Assembly: GCA_028023455.1 (NCBI GenBank)
Contig: JAQFVV010006200.1
Location: forward strand, 9,410,521-9,474,520
Direction: 5' to 3'
Source: Epiperipatus broadwayi
Taxonomy: Eukaryota > Onychophora > Udeonychophora > Euonychophora > Peripatidae
Length of the DNA stretch: 64,000 bases
In this document: positions 1 to 12,639 of the stretch, in pieces
How the letters are laid out: each line of letters opens with the position of its first letter
Numbering within the stretch: the stretch's first letter is position 1
The notes under the pieces: model-generated
Told to the model about the DNA's origin: nothing
The model's input: only the letters and a program-made list of their open reading frames with translations
The model's database searches: none
Position numbers and translations under genes: made by a program

Positions 1-434
1 CTTCTCTTATCACACTAATAATTAATATTAGTAGAGACCTTTTTCTAACATAAGAATAAGTCTTTCTTCTTTTTACTATATTGTTTTTGAAATGCTACTT
101 TATTTTTAATCCATCTCAAAAATTTGTTTCTTTATTTTATAATTAATTTGGAAAATAAGTCAGAGACAAGGCTTTAATACCTACTGATATTTATACTGCT
201 ACTTGGAGTCTAATCACACTACCCCAAATGCTGTAACTTGTAATAAGCTATAAACACTAACAACACTTCATGATTTTAAATTTTTTTAATAATCTTTACA
301 TAATATTTTTTTAGTATGATATTTATTAATGTTAATTTTTTTTGCATTTTTACTGTACATAACTTTTTCAAATCATGTATTTAATTATTTGTCATATATA
401 ATGTAACCATATAACATACTAAATAAAGTATACT
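1..434. other. AT-rich stretch, nothing recognised
   Basis: No coding frame, tRNA-like box or repeat pair was recognised here. Composition is uniformly A+T-rich with homopolymer runs. Confidence 0.5.
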
Positions 435-704
435 TTAAAAGTAGCAGTAATAGTAATAGTTATAGTAGTAGTAGGAGTAGTGATAGGGTAGCAATAATGG
501 TAATGAAAACAGTAGCAGTAGTAATAGAAGTAGGAGAAATAGGAAAAGTGGGAGGAGTAAGAGGATGTGGAGGATTAATAGGAATAGGAGTAAGAGGAGT
601 AGGAATAGAAGAAGTAACAGTAGCAGTAGGAGTAGTAGTAACAGTGCCAATGACAGCAGCATGGTGGTGGTAGCAGTAGGAATAGTATTATTAGCAGGAA
701 TACA
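435..704. repeat. Degenerate trinucleotide tract A (GTA/GGA/ATA type)
   Basis: The plus strand is a run of imperfect trinucleotides of the AGT/AGG/AAT kind with very few C residues, phased by three for about 270 bp. The phasing keeps a minus-strand frame open (435-764) that is almost pure leucine with tyrosine at its end. I take this as a by-product of the repeat and not a gene. A unique flank at 705-722 (rc of CATAAAATGAGACCC) recurs next to tract B. Confidence 0.85.
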
Positions 705-1910
705 CCAGGGTCTCATTTTATGTAGTAGATAGGTCCCATAGAAAACCCATATTAAAAAAATCACATAAAAATAGACTTAACTTACCTTGAAAAATGGGGG
801 ATACATTCTGTAATTTTCAGAAATCACATAAAAGCAAACCAACAAGAAAAAATTACTTTAAAATTCACATAAAAAAATAAGAAAATAAAGTATGACTAAT
901 AAAAAATTTCAAATATTTGAAAAAAATTGATACAAGACAAAGTTTTTTTACTTTTTTTTATTATCTACAGTATTTAATTTTATATTTTTCATATATATTT
1001 TAATCATTATTGCTATTTGACAATATGTGGTTCATTTGTGAACTGGTAAGAAATCATATTCATCACAAAAGGAAGTACAATTAGTGTCACCTTTAATCTT
1101 ATGCTGGGTTAATGTTTTTCTGTCGACAATGTAATCAGTGATTAAACTTTGGGATGATGATTTTACTAATTGTTTATAAAGCTTGCAATATCCTGACTTA
1201 CAACTATTTAGCTCTCATTGAAATTTAAGAGGTTGTTCATGGCAGCAAACTCTCAGATTTCAGCATTTTCTAATGTTTTTTGTCTCATACATCAACATAA
1301 AATCTATGATTAAATGATTATTACATATCAGAAAATAATAAATTTGTCTTCATTTGATAGATATTTTTGTTTACTGCTGAAATAATTTTAAAATATTCCC
1401 ATTTTGTTTCTATATTTAAAAAATGAGATCACAATCAAAACAAAAAGATTATACATTATCATTAGAAAGATTATTTGGTGTTATTTTCAGTTTGCAAAAT
1501 TAACAAAATCTTCATTATTTCTGATTATTTTTAAAAATCTAAAAGAATATTTACTTCTGTTATGTCTGATATATTTATTTTTGTTATATCTAACACAAAT
1601 ATGCTTTAAAAGTTTAAATTTTTTGAATATTTATTGTGATTACTCATAGGTATAAGTAGGTTATTTATGTAGAAACTAAGATTCTAAATAGTTCCAGGCC
1701 ATATTCATATTAGCTGCTAATATAACATTATATTTTTTTTTTAAAAAAAAAAAAATTTCAAGTCAAAATAAGTTATTAATAATTTAAATTTCTTGATATC
1801 TAATAAATATAGTGAAATATGAACTTCTTTATCACATAAAAGAAAACCTGCATAAAAACATAAGAAACATGAATTGCATAACTTCAAAATCGAATTTAAA
1901 AAATCCACAT
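705..1910. other. Spacer between the two trinucleotide tracts
   Basis: The interval is bounded by inverted copies of one short flank: its reverse complement at about 703-722 and its direct form at about 1907-1926. Between them the DNA is A+T-rich and I see no gene. An 81-codon open frame at 1404-1649 is hydrophobic and AT-driven and has no recognised motif. Confidence 0.4.
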
Positions 1911-1926
1911 AAAATGAGACCCAGGT

Positions 1927-2290
1927 GTATCAGGAATAGTTGCAGCAAAAATAGGAAGAGGAGTAAGAATAGAAGTAGCAGTAGGAACCACAGTAGTGGC
2001 AGTGGTAGCAATATCAATAGTAGTAAAAGTAGGAATATAGGAGTATTAGGAGGAGTAAAAGCAAAAGGAGATGGGGTAGTAGCAGGAGTAGTAGTAGGAA
2101 TAGTAGGTGCAGTGGTAGTAATAGTAATAGTAGTAGGAATATTAAAAGTACTACTAGTAGTAGTAGGAATAGTATTAGGAATCGGAGTAACAGTGGCAAT
2201 AGCAATGGCAGTAGCAATAGGAGTAGTAATGGTAGGAGAAGTGGTAGAATAGAAGTAGCAGCAGAAGTAAAGTAGTTATAGTAATAAGAT
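1927..2290. repeat. Degenerate trinucleotide tract B
   Basis: This is a second C-poor trinucleotide tract (AGT, AGG, AAT, GCA units). It follows the flank CATAAAATGAGACCC at about 1907. The phasing leaves a plus-strand frame open (1812-2252) whose translation is Ser/Arg/Asn-rich and then Val/Gly/Ile-rich. It also leaves minus-strand Leu-rich frames. These are low-complexity shadows, not proteins. Confidence 0.85.
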
Positions 2291-2897
2291 TACTTTTTTT
2301 AGCTCAATCTTTTCAAAACAACAGTTAATGAAATATTAGATAGTGCCCTTATTTTATTTATAAAGTATGTTTATCATTTTAGTTAGAAATGAATTAAACA
2401 ACAACACACACAAATAACAAACACATGAATGTGTAGTTTTTATCATCTATTCCAGAGCCATCTATTATAAGCTTGAGTAACCAATGAACATCAGATGGAA
2501 AAGAAATGCCTTTAGAATAGAATAAAGACTAGGGATCTGCAAGAATATAAGCAGCATATAAGAAAGTTATATTGTTTTGTTGACATTTTAAAAATCCTGA
2601 CAATTCTATTTAATTTATAATCTAATCTTAAGACAACCAATCTAAGTTTAAAAAGTATATACTTACATTATATAATTAATAGAGTCAAAAAATGAGAAGA
2701 GCAAGTTCAACTAGGAACCCATTTGGAATACTGCAAAATTTAATTAATAAACAAATAAAAGAAGGCCAAGATTTAAAAAAAAAACATGAAACAAAAAATA
2801 TATGTGTAACATTGCAAAGTTAAAGTAAATCAAATTAAATACAATAAATAAATTTACATAATTTTATGATCCTTATGATATATATATATTGTAAGAT
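2291..2897. other. AT-rich stretch, nothing recognised
   Basis: No coding or structural signal was recognised between tract B and the inverted repeat. Confidence 0.5.
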
Positions 2898-3059
2898 GTG
2901 TATTTTTATATTGAATTATTTCCATCATGTAATAATATATGTATTGAATGTATTTAGAAAAATTTAACTTTATTTAAATATTCCAAATACATTCAACTGT
3001 TAGTAATAGCACATCAAACAGGTTAGTATATGCACAATGTTTTGAGAGTTATTAGTCTC

Positions 3060-3190
3060 CCCTCTTCTTTAGGTGTTGTTGGCCTAACCAGTGATAGTAC
3101 TAGCATGGGATTCGAACTCGAGTCCTTAAGATTCTTGATTTTTGAATTTTAAGGTAATGCTCTAACCAACTGAGCCATCCTGCCAAAGGC
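3060..3190 (-). repeat. tRNA-derived SINE head (family SINE-K), left arm
   Basis: Read on the minus strand it starts GGCAGGATGGCTCAGTTGG (A box, about 3166-3186) and continues to GAGTTCGAATCCC (B box, about 3108-3120). Spacing and box sequences are tRNA-like. The anticodon-arm region does not fold as a clean tRNA, so it is a SINE head and not a functional tRNA gene. It extends into a shared non-tRNA body toward 3260. Confidence 0.75.
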
Positions 3191-3644
3191 AACAGTCTGT
3201 AGTAATTTTATATACTTATCTATAAGGTTCATCCTGATTTCTCCACTTTTTCCTAGAAATAATGTTGATTAGTGGTTTCCATACATTATGTATAGGCACA
3301 CTGAATTGGCTTATGGGATTTTTTGCCATTATCATGTGAGCAGCTTATTTAAATTTTCTTCTTTGTACCTTTTATTCTCTATCCAATATTTTTGTATTTT
3401 TTCAATTGAACATATGATCATTGGCACATACATGTTTTGATAACTTACACACATCTGTTTTCTCTTGTCTAATCATCAGTTTGGGTTCTTGCAAGCACTT
3501 TTCAATGGGATGACTGGTCTCACCAATGGCAAAAAAACTCCATAAGCCAATCCACTAATCAACTTTGCTCTTAAGGAAAAAGTGGAGAAATCAGGAGGAA
3601 CCTCATAGATAAGTAAATGAAATTACTACAGACTGTTGCCTTTG

Positions 3645-3770
3645 GCAGGATGGCTCAGTTGATTAGAGCATTACCTTAAAATTGAAAAATCAAGAATCTA
3701 AGGATCCAGGAATCCTTTGCTAGTACTGTTGCTGGTCAGGCCAGCAATACTTGAAGAAGAGGGGAGACTA
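3645..3770 (+). repeat. tRNA-derived SINE head (family SINE-K), right arm
   Basis: This is the plus-strand counterpart of the copy at 3.1 kb, starting GGCAGGATGGCTCAGTTGA with A-box-like sequence at about 3652. The B-box position (about 3705-3720) has decayed relative to the left arm. It sits in the right arm of the inverted repeat. Confidence 0.65.
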
Positions 3771-3902
3771 ATACCCCTCAAAACATTGTGCATTTACTAA
3801 TCTATTTGATGTGCTATTACTAACAGTTGAATGTATTTGGAATATTTAAATAAAGTTAAATTTTTCTAAAGACATTCAATAGTCCAATATAAAAATACAA
3901 CT

Positions 3903-4870
3903 AGAACACCATCATTACAGATCTTCAGGGAAACATTGTCAGATATGTAAAATAAAAATACAAATCAAATGAAACTTATTACCAAAAAAATGAAATTGGT
4001 CACAAGCAATGTAGTGGAGAGAATGATTAAATTATTTCTATAATTAAACATTTAATTTTTTAAAAATTATTAAACGTATGAAAAATACATTATCTGAACT
4101 AAATTATAAAACTTTGACACTAATTTGTTAAATGCCTCTCATTAATTGTAGCATAATTTATACACATTACAACAATTCAAGGAAAGGATATACAAATGTA
4201 AACATAAGCAAGAAAAAAAAACTTAAAGCAAAGTAATAATAAATAAAATTTGATACTGTTCTATTAGCTCATGTCAGCGGCTTGATGGCATTGATGCTAT
4301 GCAAAAATACAGAAATATAATGTTACTGGGATGCCGGCAGTAAAATTAATTTTTAATAAATATCTTTATATATTAATGTATGTTAGCATATCTACAAAAT
4401 CAACAAATTTGTTTATTTGTTATTTAGATGATGATGTGGAATATATGTATATAAATGAGAAATTGGGTGATAGAAATTAAAATAAGTTCAAAACAATTTT
4501 ATCTAGAAATTTACTCTCACCCTGCTATGTAAGGCAGAACTCATTTGTAAATAAATTACACAAGTTACATTTATTATATATGTATACTTAATCAAACCAG
4601 ATATGTATTAATTAATTACACATTAGAAAGCCAATAGTTATATACATCTGCTAATTTAATCTTTGGAATAGAGAGGTACCGTGCAATCGTTTTCATAGAT
4701 TTATAGATTCAATAAGAATCAGATCTATATGCATAAATAGTTTAACAATGATAGCTATTAATAATTACTCATGCTAAGAATAAAATGCTGGTATAATACC
4801 TGCATCTAAATTATTCAATGTCTTTAAGGGAAAAGATTTTTTTATTCATTTTATAATGGATTGCTTTTTC
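3903..4870. other. AT-rich stretch, nothing recognised
   Basis: No ORF, repeat partner or RNA signal was recognised in this interval. Confidence 0.5.
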
Positions 4871-4879
4871 TTTTTTGGT

Positions 4880-5520
4880 AGCATAGTAACATATGGGATG
4901 GTATACCCATATATTAATGTTAATAAGGTTGTTTGACTGCATCTGCAATACTGGCAATACTTGGTATCATGTGTCTATGTTCTTTTATTGCTTTCCGAAA
5001 TACTTCATTGGTCAATCCTTAAATACTGGAGATGCCTGGAGTGAACTCCTCCTAAATGGGCAAAGCAAAGAAATGGACATAAGCTACTGAAGCATGCTTC
5101 ATTCCTGAACCTGGTTCACACTAAGGCTTTCAAAATGAATGTGATTCTGGAGCTGTTGAAGCAGGTCTTTTTTTGAAGAGAACACTTTTGCTGACAGGAA
5201 TGGGACTTGCATCTGAACTGCGAGATGGTTTTGTACATCTCCAGTGTCATTGTTTTACTGCACACACATCTCTGGCTTGTAGGAGTAGGTTGTTGTCTGT
5301 AAAAACATCACTATTCCAGCTTCTGTGGATGGTAGTTGGCACAATTTGAATGACTCAGTTTTGCAGTCAACCACTCTATCTGTCATGGATGTGTTCTTAT
5401 ACAAACGTGAGCCAGTCAAAAATCTTGCTTTGATGTATCCTTTCAGAATTTTTTGAAGGTTCCACATTGGGTAGGGAAGTGTGGAAATGGGTTTATAATT
5501 GTTAGGAGTGAATAGTAGGT
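4880..5520 (-). pseudogene. Possible decayed coding segment of unknown origin
   Basis: This 640-bp stretch is visibly less AT-rich and less repetitive than its surroundings. The minus strand keeps a 70-codon frame open at 5255-5467, and in-frame continuation past one stop remains reasonably mixed in composition (Lys, Gln, Ser, Thr rather than Ile/Asn/Phe only). I recognise no domain. It could be a relic of a DNA transposon or a cellular pseudogene, or simply a higher-GC patch. Confidence 0.25.
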
Positions 5521-5821
5521 CAAATGACTTGTATGCTAATTAGTTTGACATGTATATTTGAAGAGTTGTGGCAGGCTGAAGCCCAGACACACTCAGATCA
5601 TACTGTAGTGAACTTTAAACTGTGAGCATTGGGATAAAGTGTGTCATATGAAGCAGCAGTCTGACTGCCAGAATGGCATGCAAAACAGCCTCTTTCTGTG
5701 ATTTTGTATAGAAATAAGGCCAGTGGCCGGGTAAATGGCATATTTATGTGTTTTGCATTTAACTAATGTCATCAAGTGGTTGACATAAGATAATAGAACA
5801 GTAGCTAAAATTTTTATTGTC
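5521..5821. other. Nothing recognised
   Basis: No signal was recognised between the possible decayed ORF and the TA-cored hairpins. Confidence 0.4.
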
Positions 5822-5827
5822 ATTAAT

Positions 5828-5858
<31 letters not shown>

Positions 5859-5884
5859 GGATTAATATATTATACCTCACTTGT

Positions 5885-5922
<38 letters not shown>

Positions 5923-5937
5923 ACAAGTGAGGTAAAT
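5822..5937. repeat. Two consecutive hairpins with (TA)n loops
   Basis: The first hairpin has ATTAATCCA and TGGATTAAT arms around a TA run (5822-5866). The second has arms of about 19 bp, CCTCACTTGTTATTA and its complement, around another TA run (5871-5936). Similar (TA)n-cored palindromes recur at 33.5 and 35.5 kb. Confidence 0.85.
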
Positions 5938-7660
5938 AATTAATCCAATGCATAAACATAAAACTTCTGTTCAAAACCATCAAATTCACATTAAATAGAG
6001 CAACTTCTTTCTGATGATTAGCAAAAAATATAAATTTAAATGACCTTCTCAAAAATCAGATCAAAAACTCTTATTAGCTAACCAACGTACATTTGTTGAG
6101 TGGAAATATTGAACTTGCAGATCAAACAGAAAAGTCTGCCTCTATCAAAATAAAAAATATTAATGAGAATATATCTCATTGTATATAAATTAAAGCTAGA
6201 TTAAAGGCATGTGGATTCAAACCCAGCCAACTAAAGAATTTTGAATTATAAATCCCCAAAAAACAGCTTTAAACGGTTTACTATTTCCAATAGTATTTTC
6301 AAGTTTAAGCTGGAGAGTAGATCAATTTAACTTGAGATTTCCAACAGCAAAATTTTGTTTCTCAACAAACTCAATAACTTTTACCAACTACATATATAGA
6401 AACACATGAAGTTACATCAGAAGGAGAGAAGTTGTTACTCATAGAGCTATATCCTGCCTAACCAAATTAAATTTGATATAGCATCCATTCATTTACACTG
6501 TGAACAGCATCAACTTTACTATTTAGATGTGCAGCTGCAAACCCAACATCTCATTCTTGAACATTTGAACTCCACCAACTGAAACATGAAATGGATCAAT
6601 GAGAACATATATATTTCTTTTAGGACATTTCCTCATGGACTCTTAATTGATTTTAGGTTGACATCATAGTTTTATTTTTATTTTATGTATCGATTTTTTT
6701 ATAATTTTTTTCATTTACTACAGATTGAAGAGAGTTGTAGACTTGTGATAGGTTAGAATCAGGAAAAACACTATTAGCTTTATTTGTAAATAGAAATAAA
6801 CTACAGGTTCATATGTGAACTTGCTTGCGGATGAGTTTAATCATCACCAGGGGAGAGATAAGATTTTACCCTATTATACATTAAATGCTAATAATTGTAC
6901 AGTGATGTTGTTATTTGTTTGTTATTACTAAACATTTCATCATTTATTTATTTGTTTTCAGTATACATGATTAATAATTTCTCATGTGAGTAGTCTTTCA
7001 TATCTCAGTAGAGACAACCATAATAAAAGGGGCGTCCCATACCACCACAACATTATTGATATGGACTCATTAATAAACTTATTGGAGATAATGAATCATG
7101 ATTTTGATGAAGTTTAAATTAGCATGCAAATTTAACAAATTATAATTTAATTTTTTTATTAATATTGATATTGGATGAATATTCTTTGAAGGAAAACAGG
7201 GATTGAATTAATGACATTAACTATAATAATGAAATAATATTTATGGATATCTAAATAAATTATTTATTTTTGTTATAACCTCATTGCCTGGAAATAAATT
7301 TGTTAAATAGATGATTTTAAATAGACTGTTGTTTGTGTTTTTTCTATATTCAGTTCTCAATTTGACATACTTGCACATTATAGATAGAGATATTGATATA
7401 CAGTAGAATATTATGTGGATTCTCCCTCAGTTCAAATTCCAGGATTAACAGAAGTTAAAGATGGAGAAAAGAGATGAATATGCAGGTAGATTTTTGACAC
7501 ATATTTGTGTGTTAATACATCATCTTCCAGGAATGAGATTGGAGTGGACATGAGTCTATAAATTTAAAAATTGTAGGTAAGTTTTCTCACTCTCTCTGAT
7601 GGCTTATCAAGTGTACTGACATGTAAAGTCAAGGCCCATCCATACAATATATATATATAT
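5938..7660. other. AT-rich stretch with an isolated B-box-like motif
   Basis: No gene was recognised. GGATTCAAACCCAG at about 6210 resembles a tRNA B box, but I find no matching A box. A short palindrome, GTTCATATGTGAAC, lies at about 6808. Confidence 0.35.
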
Positions 7661-8402
7661 AATGTCTGTTAATTAAAACAAAATTGTAATTACAATAAAA
7701 ATAATAATAATAATGGTAACAAACTATTATACCTGAAAAACTTTACAGTTCTTGAAAAAAAGAAGTTTGCATTTCAGCTTAATAATTCTTTTACATTGCC
7801 TCCACCATTCCTTAACAATCCAACGTTTCTTAAAATTACTTAAATCCATTGTATTCAATATATGTAATATAAAAATAAAATGTCCGTTAATTAAAACAAA
7901 ATTGTAATTACAATAAAAATAATAATAATAACGGTAACAAACTATTATACTTGAAAAACTTTACAGTTCTTGAAAAAACATAGTTTGCATTTCAGCTTAA
8001 TAATTTTTTTACATTGCCTCCGCCATTCCTTAACAATCCAACATTTCTTAAAATTACTTAAATTCATTGTATTCAATATATATAATATAAAAATAAAATG
8101 TCCATTAATTAAAATAAAATTGTGAAGTTTTTCAGGTATAATAGTTTGTTACCATTATTATTATTATTTTTATTCTAATTACAATTTTGTTTTAATTAAT
8201 GGACATTTTATTTTTATATTACATATATTGAATACAATGGATTTAAGTAATTTTAAGAAATGTTGGATTGTTAAGGAATGGTGGAGGCAATGTAAAAGAA
8301 TTATTAAGCTGAAATGCAAACTTCGTTTTTTTCATGAACTGTAAAGTTTTTCAGGTATAATAGTTTGTTACCATTATTATTATTTTTATTGTAATTATAT
8401 AT
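7661..8402. repeat. 218-bp tandem repeat that folds back on itself
   Basis: Units begin with TGTCTGTTAATTAAAAC-like sequence at 7661 and 7879 and a truncated third begins at 8097 (218-bp period). The array then reverses: 8123-8402 is an inverted copy of more than one unit, starting inside the (AAT)n part. The unit contains an AAT run, a conserved CTTTACAGTTCTTGAAAAAA segment and CATTGCCTCC. It has no coding capacity. Confidence 0.9.
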
Positions 8403-8409
8403 ATACAAA

Positions 8410-8812
8410 GAATAGGAATGAAATAATATTCATTTAAATAGAAATAACATTTAACCTTTGATGTTATGAATATATTATTAATTACTACTAACTGACAATC
8501 TCTAAGACCAAACCAATTTTTTCTTTAAATCTATAATAGCTCTTTTGTTTGAGGTTTTGTTGAAGTAAATGGTTAAAGGTTATTTCTTTTTACATGGATA
8601 TTATCTCTTCATTTATATATGTATATATATGTTGAATTAATTTTTTTCATGGATAGTTATAATAAATAATAGAAATGAAGAGATAATATCCATGTAAATA
8701 GAAATAACCTTTAAACTTTTACTTCAACAAAAAATTCAAACAAAAGAGCTATTATAGATAACTATCCATGAAAAAAATTAATTTAACATATATATATATT
8801 ATAACCTTTAGC
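8410..8812. repeat. Nested palindromic repeat
   Basis: The segment with GAAATAACCTTTAAAC and GATAATATCCATGTAAATAG occurs in direct form at 8411-8462 and 8668-8760 and in inverted form at 8520-8645. The motif CATGGATAGTTAT (8649) is mirrored at 8759-8771. The structure is a compact fold-back cluster next to the 218-bp array. Confidence 0.8.
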
Positions 8813-10448
8813 TTTGTCAGAAACTAAGTGTTAAGTCAAATTTTTGAGCCAAGACACCCCCAAAAAAATTATATAGCTTAAACTTGTTGTGAATAAATTG
8901 CTGCTAATATGCTATAATGCCAAAATTTTACATAAGAGCTGCTATATCAGTATTTTATCTGTTACACAGCTGTAAAATAATTTTTGCATAGTCTAAATTA
9001 TAGTTTTAACTTGAATAAATATTTAAGATGCTAAAATATTTAAACAGATGGTAATGTCAACAGTGCAATTTTCAGTTTAAAATGCTGATTTAGTCATCAT
9101 CTAACTATCAAAATATTTCAAAAGCTTGTATTAATTTTAAAGTTCAGAACCAGGTTCAAACCCTATATTTTTGATGTACACATATTCAAAATAAAGCTAT
9201 AATATTTTACTTAAATGTTTAAACATAATATATTAGGTGAATATTTTAGGCTAATTTAATTAGAAAAGAATTTAAATAAAGCTAATAATTAAAAAACAAG
9301 ATTTTAAAATAGTGAATAAATGAAAATTAAATGAATGAATAAATATTATACTTATTTAATATTATTTATTTTTAAAATATTTTTAAAAATATGTTTAAAA
9401 TTTAAACTGAACCTTATCTAAATTTAAAACAGTAATAAATAATTATATTAAATTGTAGTAATCTTTGTTATTAAAGATGTAATATAAATTTTAATTATTT
9501 AATATTTTTATTTGATCCTGGTGTATGCTTTTTAATTTTAATTGGTTATTTTTGTTTGCAACGAGAAAGTGTTTTAATTAATTTCAAATGAATAAAAAAT
9601 TTGATTTATTATAAAATTGAATATTAATTAGATAATTTTTATTAACAGCCTTCCCTAGTGATAAATAGGTTAAGATTCAACCTAATTAGGGACATGATTG
9701 TAGATTAAAAGGTTAATAAAAAGCTTGTAAATTGATCACATGACCAGTAGCATAAAGATGTGAGATTGTCACTTGATCTTGGTCCTCAATGGGTTTTTAA
9801 TTTTATTTCTATTTGTAGCAGCTATGTTTTAAATTTTAAAAGTGTTATTTTATTTAAAACCTTTGCTTTTTCTTTGCTCAATATGTTAGGCTGAACAATT
9901 ATCTGAACCAAAACATTAATGGAACTGAAATTTCTATATCTTTCAGCTTTATTGGTAATATATTTCATTATTACAATGTTTAGAATATTCTTAGACAATC
10001 CCAATATCAATAACAATCAACAATTTCAAACTATTGTCAAGGCAATTTCGCTTTAACAATGAAGGTGGAATTCCACCTTTATTAATGGTCTATCACAGGG
10101 AAATTTTCATTTATTATTCAATGATTATGTATTCTCACATATATTGTGATAGTTTGAGGGACAGTTTGGAAGACCATAACTGGTCAGCAGAACTGGAACT
10201 ATGTTCTGGTAGGATTAATAGTGGGATCTATCATTAGAATTGATTGAGCATTTATGATGCAATCATACAACTTCAAACATCTTGAAAAAGGTGACTAATC
10301 ACTAGTGATTACTTCAGATACACTGGCTACCATACTTCAAGTTTGGTAGTTAAATGCTCTTATTAATCCCTTACTTCAATAGAATTAGATGAAGGTGATG
10401 ATCATATTATAATTAGTCAAAGTTTGCAATGATCAGGTATAATCACTT
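8813..10448. other. AT-rich stretch, no gene recognised
   Basis: CCAGGTTCAAACCC at about 9151 is B-box-like, and the same motif type recurs at 10490 and 15030, but no full tRNA-like fold is visible. Frames at 9822-10016 (minus) and 10034-10237 (plus) lack recognisable motifs. Confidence 0.4.
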
Positions 10449-12639
10449 CTCATTGCACATTTTAGTTTAACCACCAAACCTATCTGTGCTGGGTTCAAAC
10501 CCTATTAAAATGAATATTTTGATAAAAAAGCATACAAAGCTTTCTATCATGGCTAGGTGCACAGCATTATCTATGCACATATGAATAAATGCTGTACATA
10601 CATAGACTAGTAGATGTTACAGTGAATATAATGGTGTACATTTTATATTTTATAAAATAATGATTTACGTTATAATTTTAAATAGTAGAATTGTCAATTT
10701 ATTAAATTTAGTAAACATAAATTTGTATATGGATGTATGATTCACCTTATATAATAATATATATAGAGTGGTGTGATTTTATTTTGTAAAGGAGCAAAAA
10801 GTTTTTAGTTAAATTAGTTAAAAATAAAAAAGTTAGCCATAAACAGATTTGCATTTAAGTCCACCACACCTGGGGTTAAAACAAAGTTAAAAAGTTGATA
10901 ATTGCTATACTCAAATTTGTTTATAGCAAAAATATAGTCATTAAAACCACTGTAGCAAAACTATTTTGACACTTGGAGGATTTGTGGCATCATGGAAGCC
11001 CAAACAAAAGTATTTTTGATCAAATTGCGAAATCTTACAATTTAGTGTGCCATTGTAGATAAAGTTAATGGGTTTCCAGGTGAAACAGGTTCTTTTCTAG
11101 TAAAAGTATAAATAGGGTACATTTTAAAGTTGAAGGAGGAGTCATTAATTTTTAGAAGAGCATCGCCATGCTGAATCCAAAAGATCTGACTGGAGAAAGG
11201 CTTCTAAAATCCACGGAAAGAATGATGCGCAACTTCCAGCTGATGCTTCAACCACTGGAGATTCCATAAGAAAACGTTCAGCAACAGCTTGCTATAGAAG
11301 ACCACGATACCTGAAAGCCAACACCTGCTTATACAGTCCAGCAACTAATTAATCAGTAATGCCAATCTATAACCCCAGAGCTCTGTATTAATGAACTCTT
11401 TCTAAATCCAAATTTTCTACTTAAAAGTTTAAAGCTAGCAAACTGTATATAAACTAATGCAATTTTCTAAACCTTATAAATGTTTCATTATAAATTCTCA
11501 TTAAAAATAAATATTTCATTTGTATAATTTGCCTGTATCTTTACAAATATCTTAATTAAACTAAGTGTAACCTATGCTAATTTCTTTATCTATACTGCGG
11601 TTGTGCCTATAATATTTTCTTACTGTCATTTTTGTTATTTATATGCCAATGCTTTGAAGCAGTGAGCATTTAAATGTAATAAATATTTGGAGATATAATT
11701 GCCAATATTTTCCCATAACTATTTTCTTAATGACATTCTCAATGCTCTCTGGTTTGAATTCCTATAATTTTATTTGATTTAAAAATGTATTGTGGCTTAC
11801 TATTAAATTTCAGACTTATTGAGATTAAAGTAATATGCTAGTCTTAGTAATATGAAAGTATATTCAGTAATTATTTGGTCAGTCGATCAAATATATTTTC
11901 CCCTCCCTTGTAATAATTTCTATGTATAGATTGAAACCTATAAACCAGAGTTTTATTATATTTTATTTATTCCCCTAATGTCACATGATTTTATATAGCA
12001 TTGTTAGAATTGGCTCATGATAGTAATACTGACTGGGCTATTGACCCATATTTTGTAATTGGTGGATTAGATACATTAAATTTACATTCAATGTTTAAAA
12101 TTCTGCTGCATCTTCTCCTTAAGATGGGACCTTGCTAAAGGCCATCCCATCTAACCCTCTTTTGGGGCACACACTATGACCTGACATATAATTCCAGGCA
12201 GTTGTGTTGGCCACCCTGACTTTTTAGCAGCATGATACTCAGTTCCAGGATACTGGTGTTGGTCATGAAAACCCTTGACTCTAATCTATCTGCAGGGTGC
12301 TCTGTTATTGTAATTTGCCAGTGCTGTAGCAGGTCGGTGATCCCGTTATAGCCATTTCTGATTCCCATAATTTAATTAATTATTCAGTATTAAACTGAAA
12401 TTTATATTTTGGTTTCTGGGTTCAATCTCTACTCTGAGATGAATTATATGCTTATACTTTATTAAAGTAATAATTTCACAATAAATATTTTGTCTGAAAT
12501 ATTTCTTTAAATATTTAAATAAAATGTTTTAAAGAAAAATAGTAAATATGTTGCCTGAGTCTGGTACAGCATTTTATAATGGTAGCTACCACTTTCAATA
12601 GGAATTGGCAGAATCTTATTTAGGCACCAATTAGTGATT

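Larger units (their letters stand above)
2898..3902. repeat. 1-kb inverted repeat carrying two tRNA-like SINE heads
   Basis: Two diverged arms (about 2898-3336 and 3523-3902) are reverse complements around a loop of about 190 bp. Matching landmarks include the outer TATTTTTATATTG segments, the ATTCAACTGTTAGTAAT segments, the CTCCACTTTTTCC segments and TAAGCCAAT near the centre. Each arm contains a tRNA-like head of one SINE family, called SINE-K here. A third copy of the family lies at 49.3 kb. Confidence 0.85.

Noticed and set aside
435-764. 109-codon Leu-rich frame on the minus strand
   Set aside because: It is produced by the trinucleotide tract, with no sequence complexity beyond the repeat.
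1812-2252. 146-codon frame with Ser/Arg-rich then Val/Gly-rich translation
   Set aside because: It is a shadow of trinucleotide tract B. The apparent hydrophobic segment reflects GTA/GGA/ATA codons only.
3060-3190. Functional tRNA gene on the minus strand
   Set aside because: The anticodon arm does not fold, and the sequence extends into a repeated non-tRNA body.
7661-8402. CRISPR-like array
   Set aside because: Units are 218 bp without spacers, they invert, and the genome is eukaryotic.
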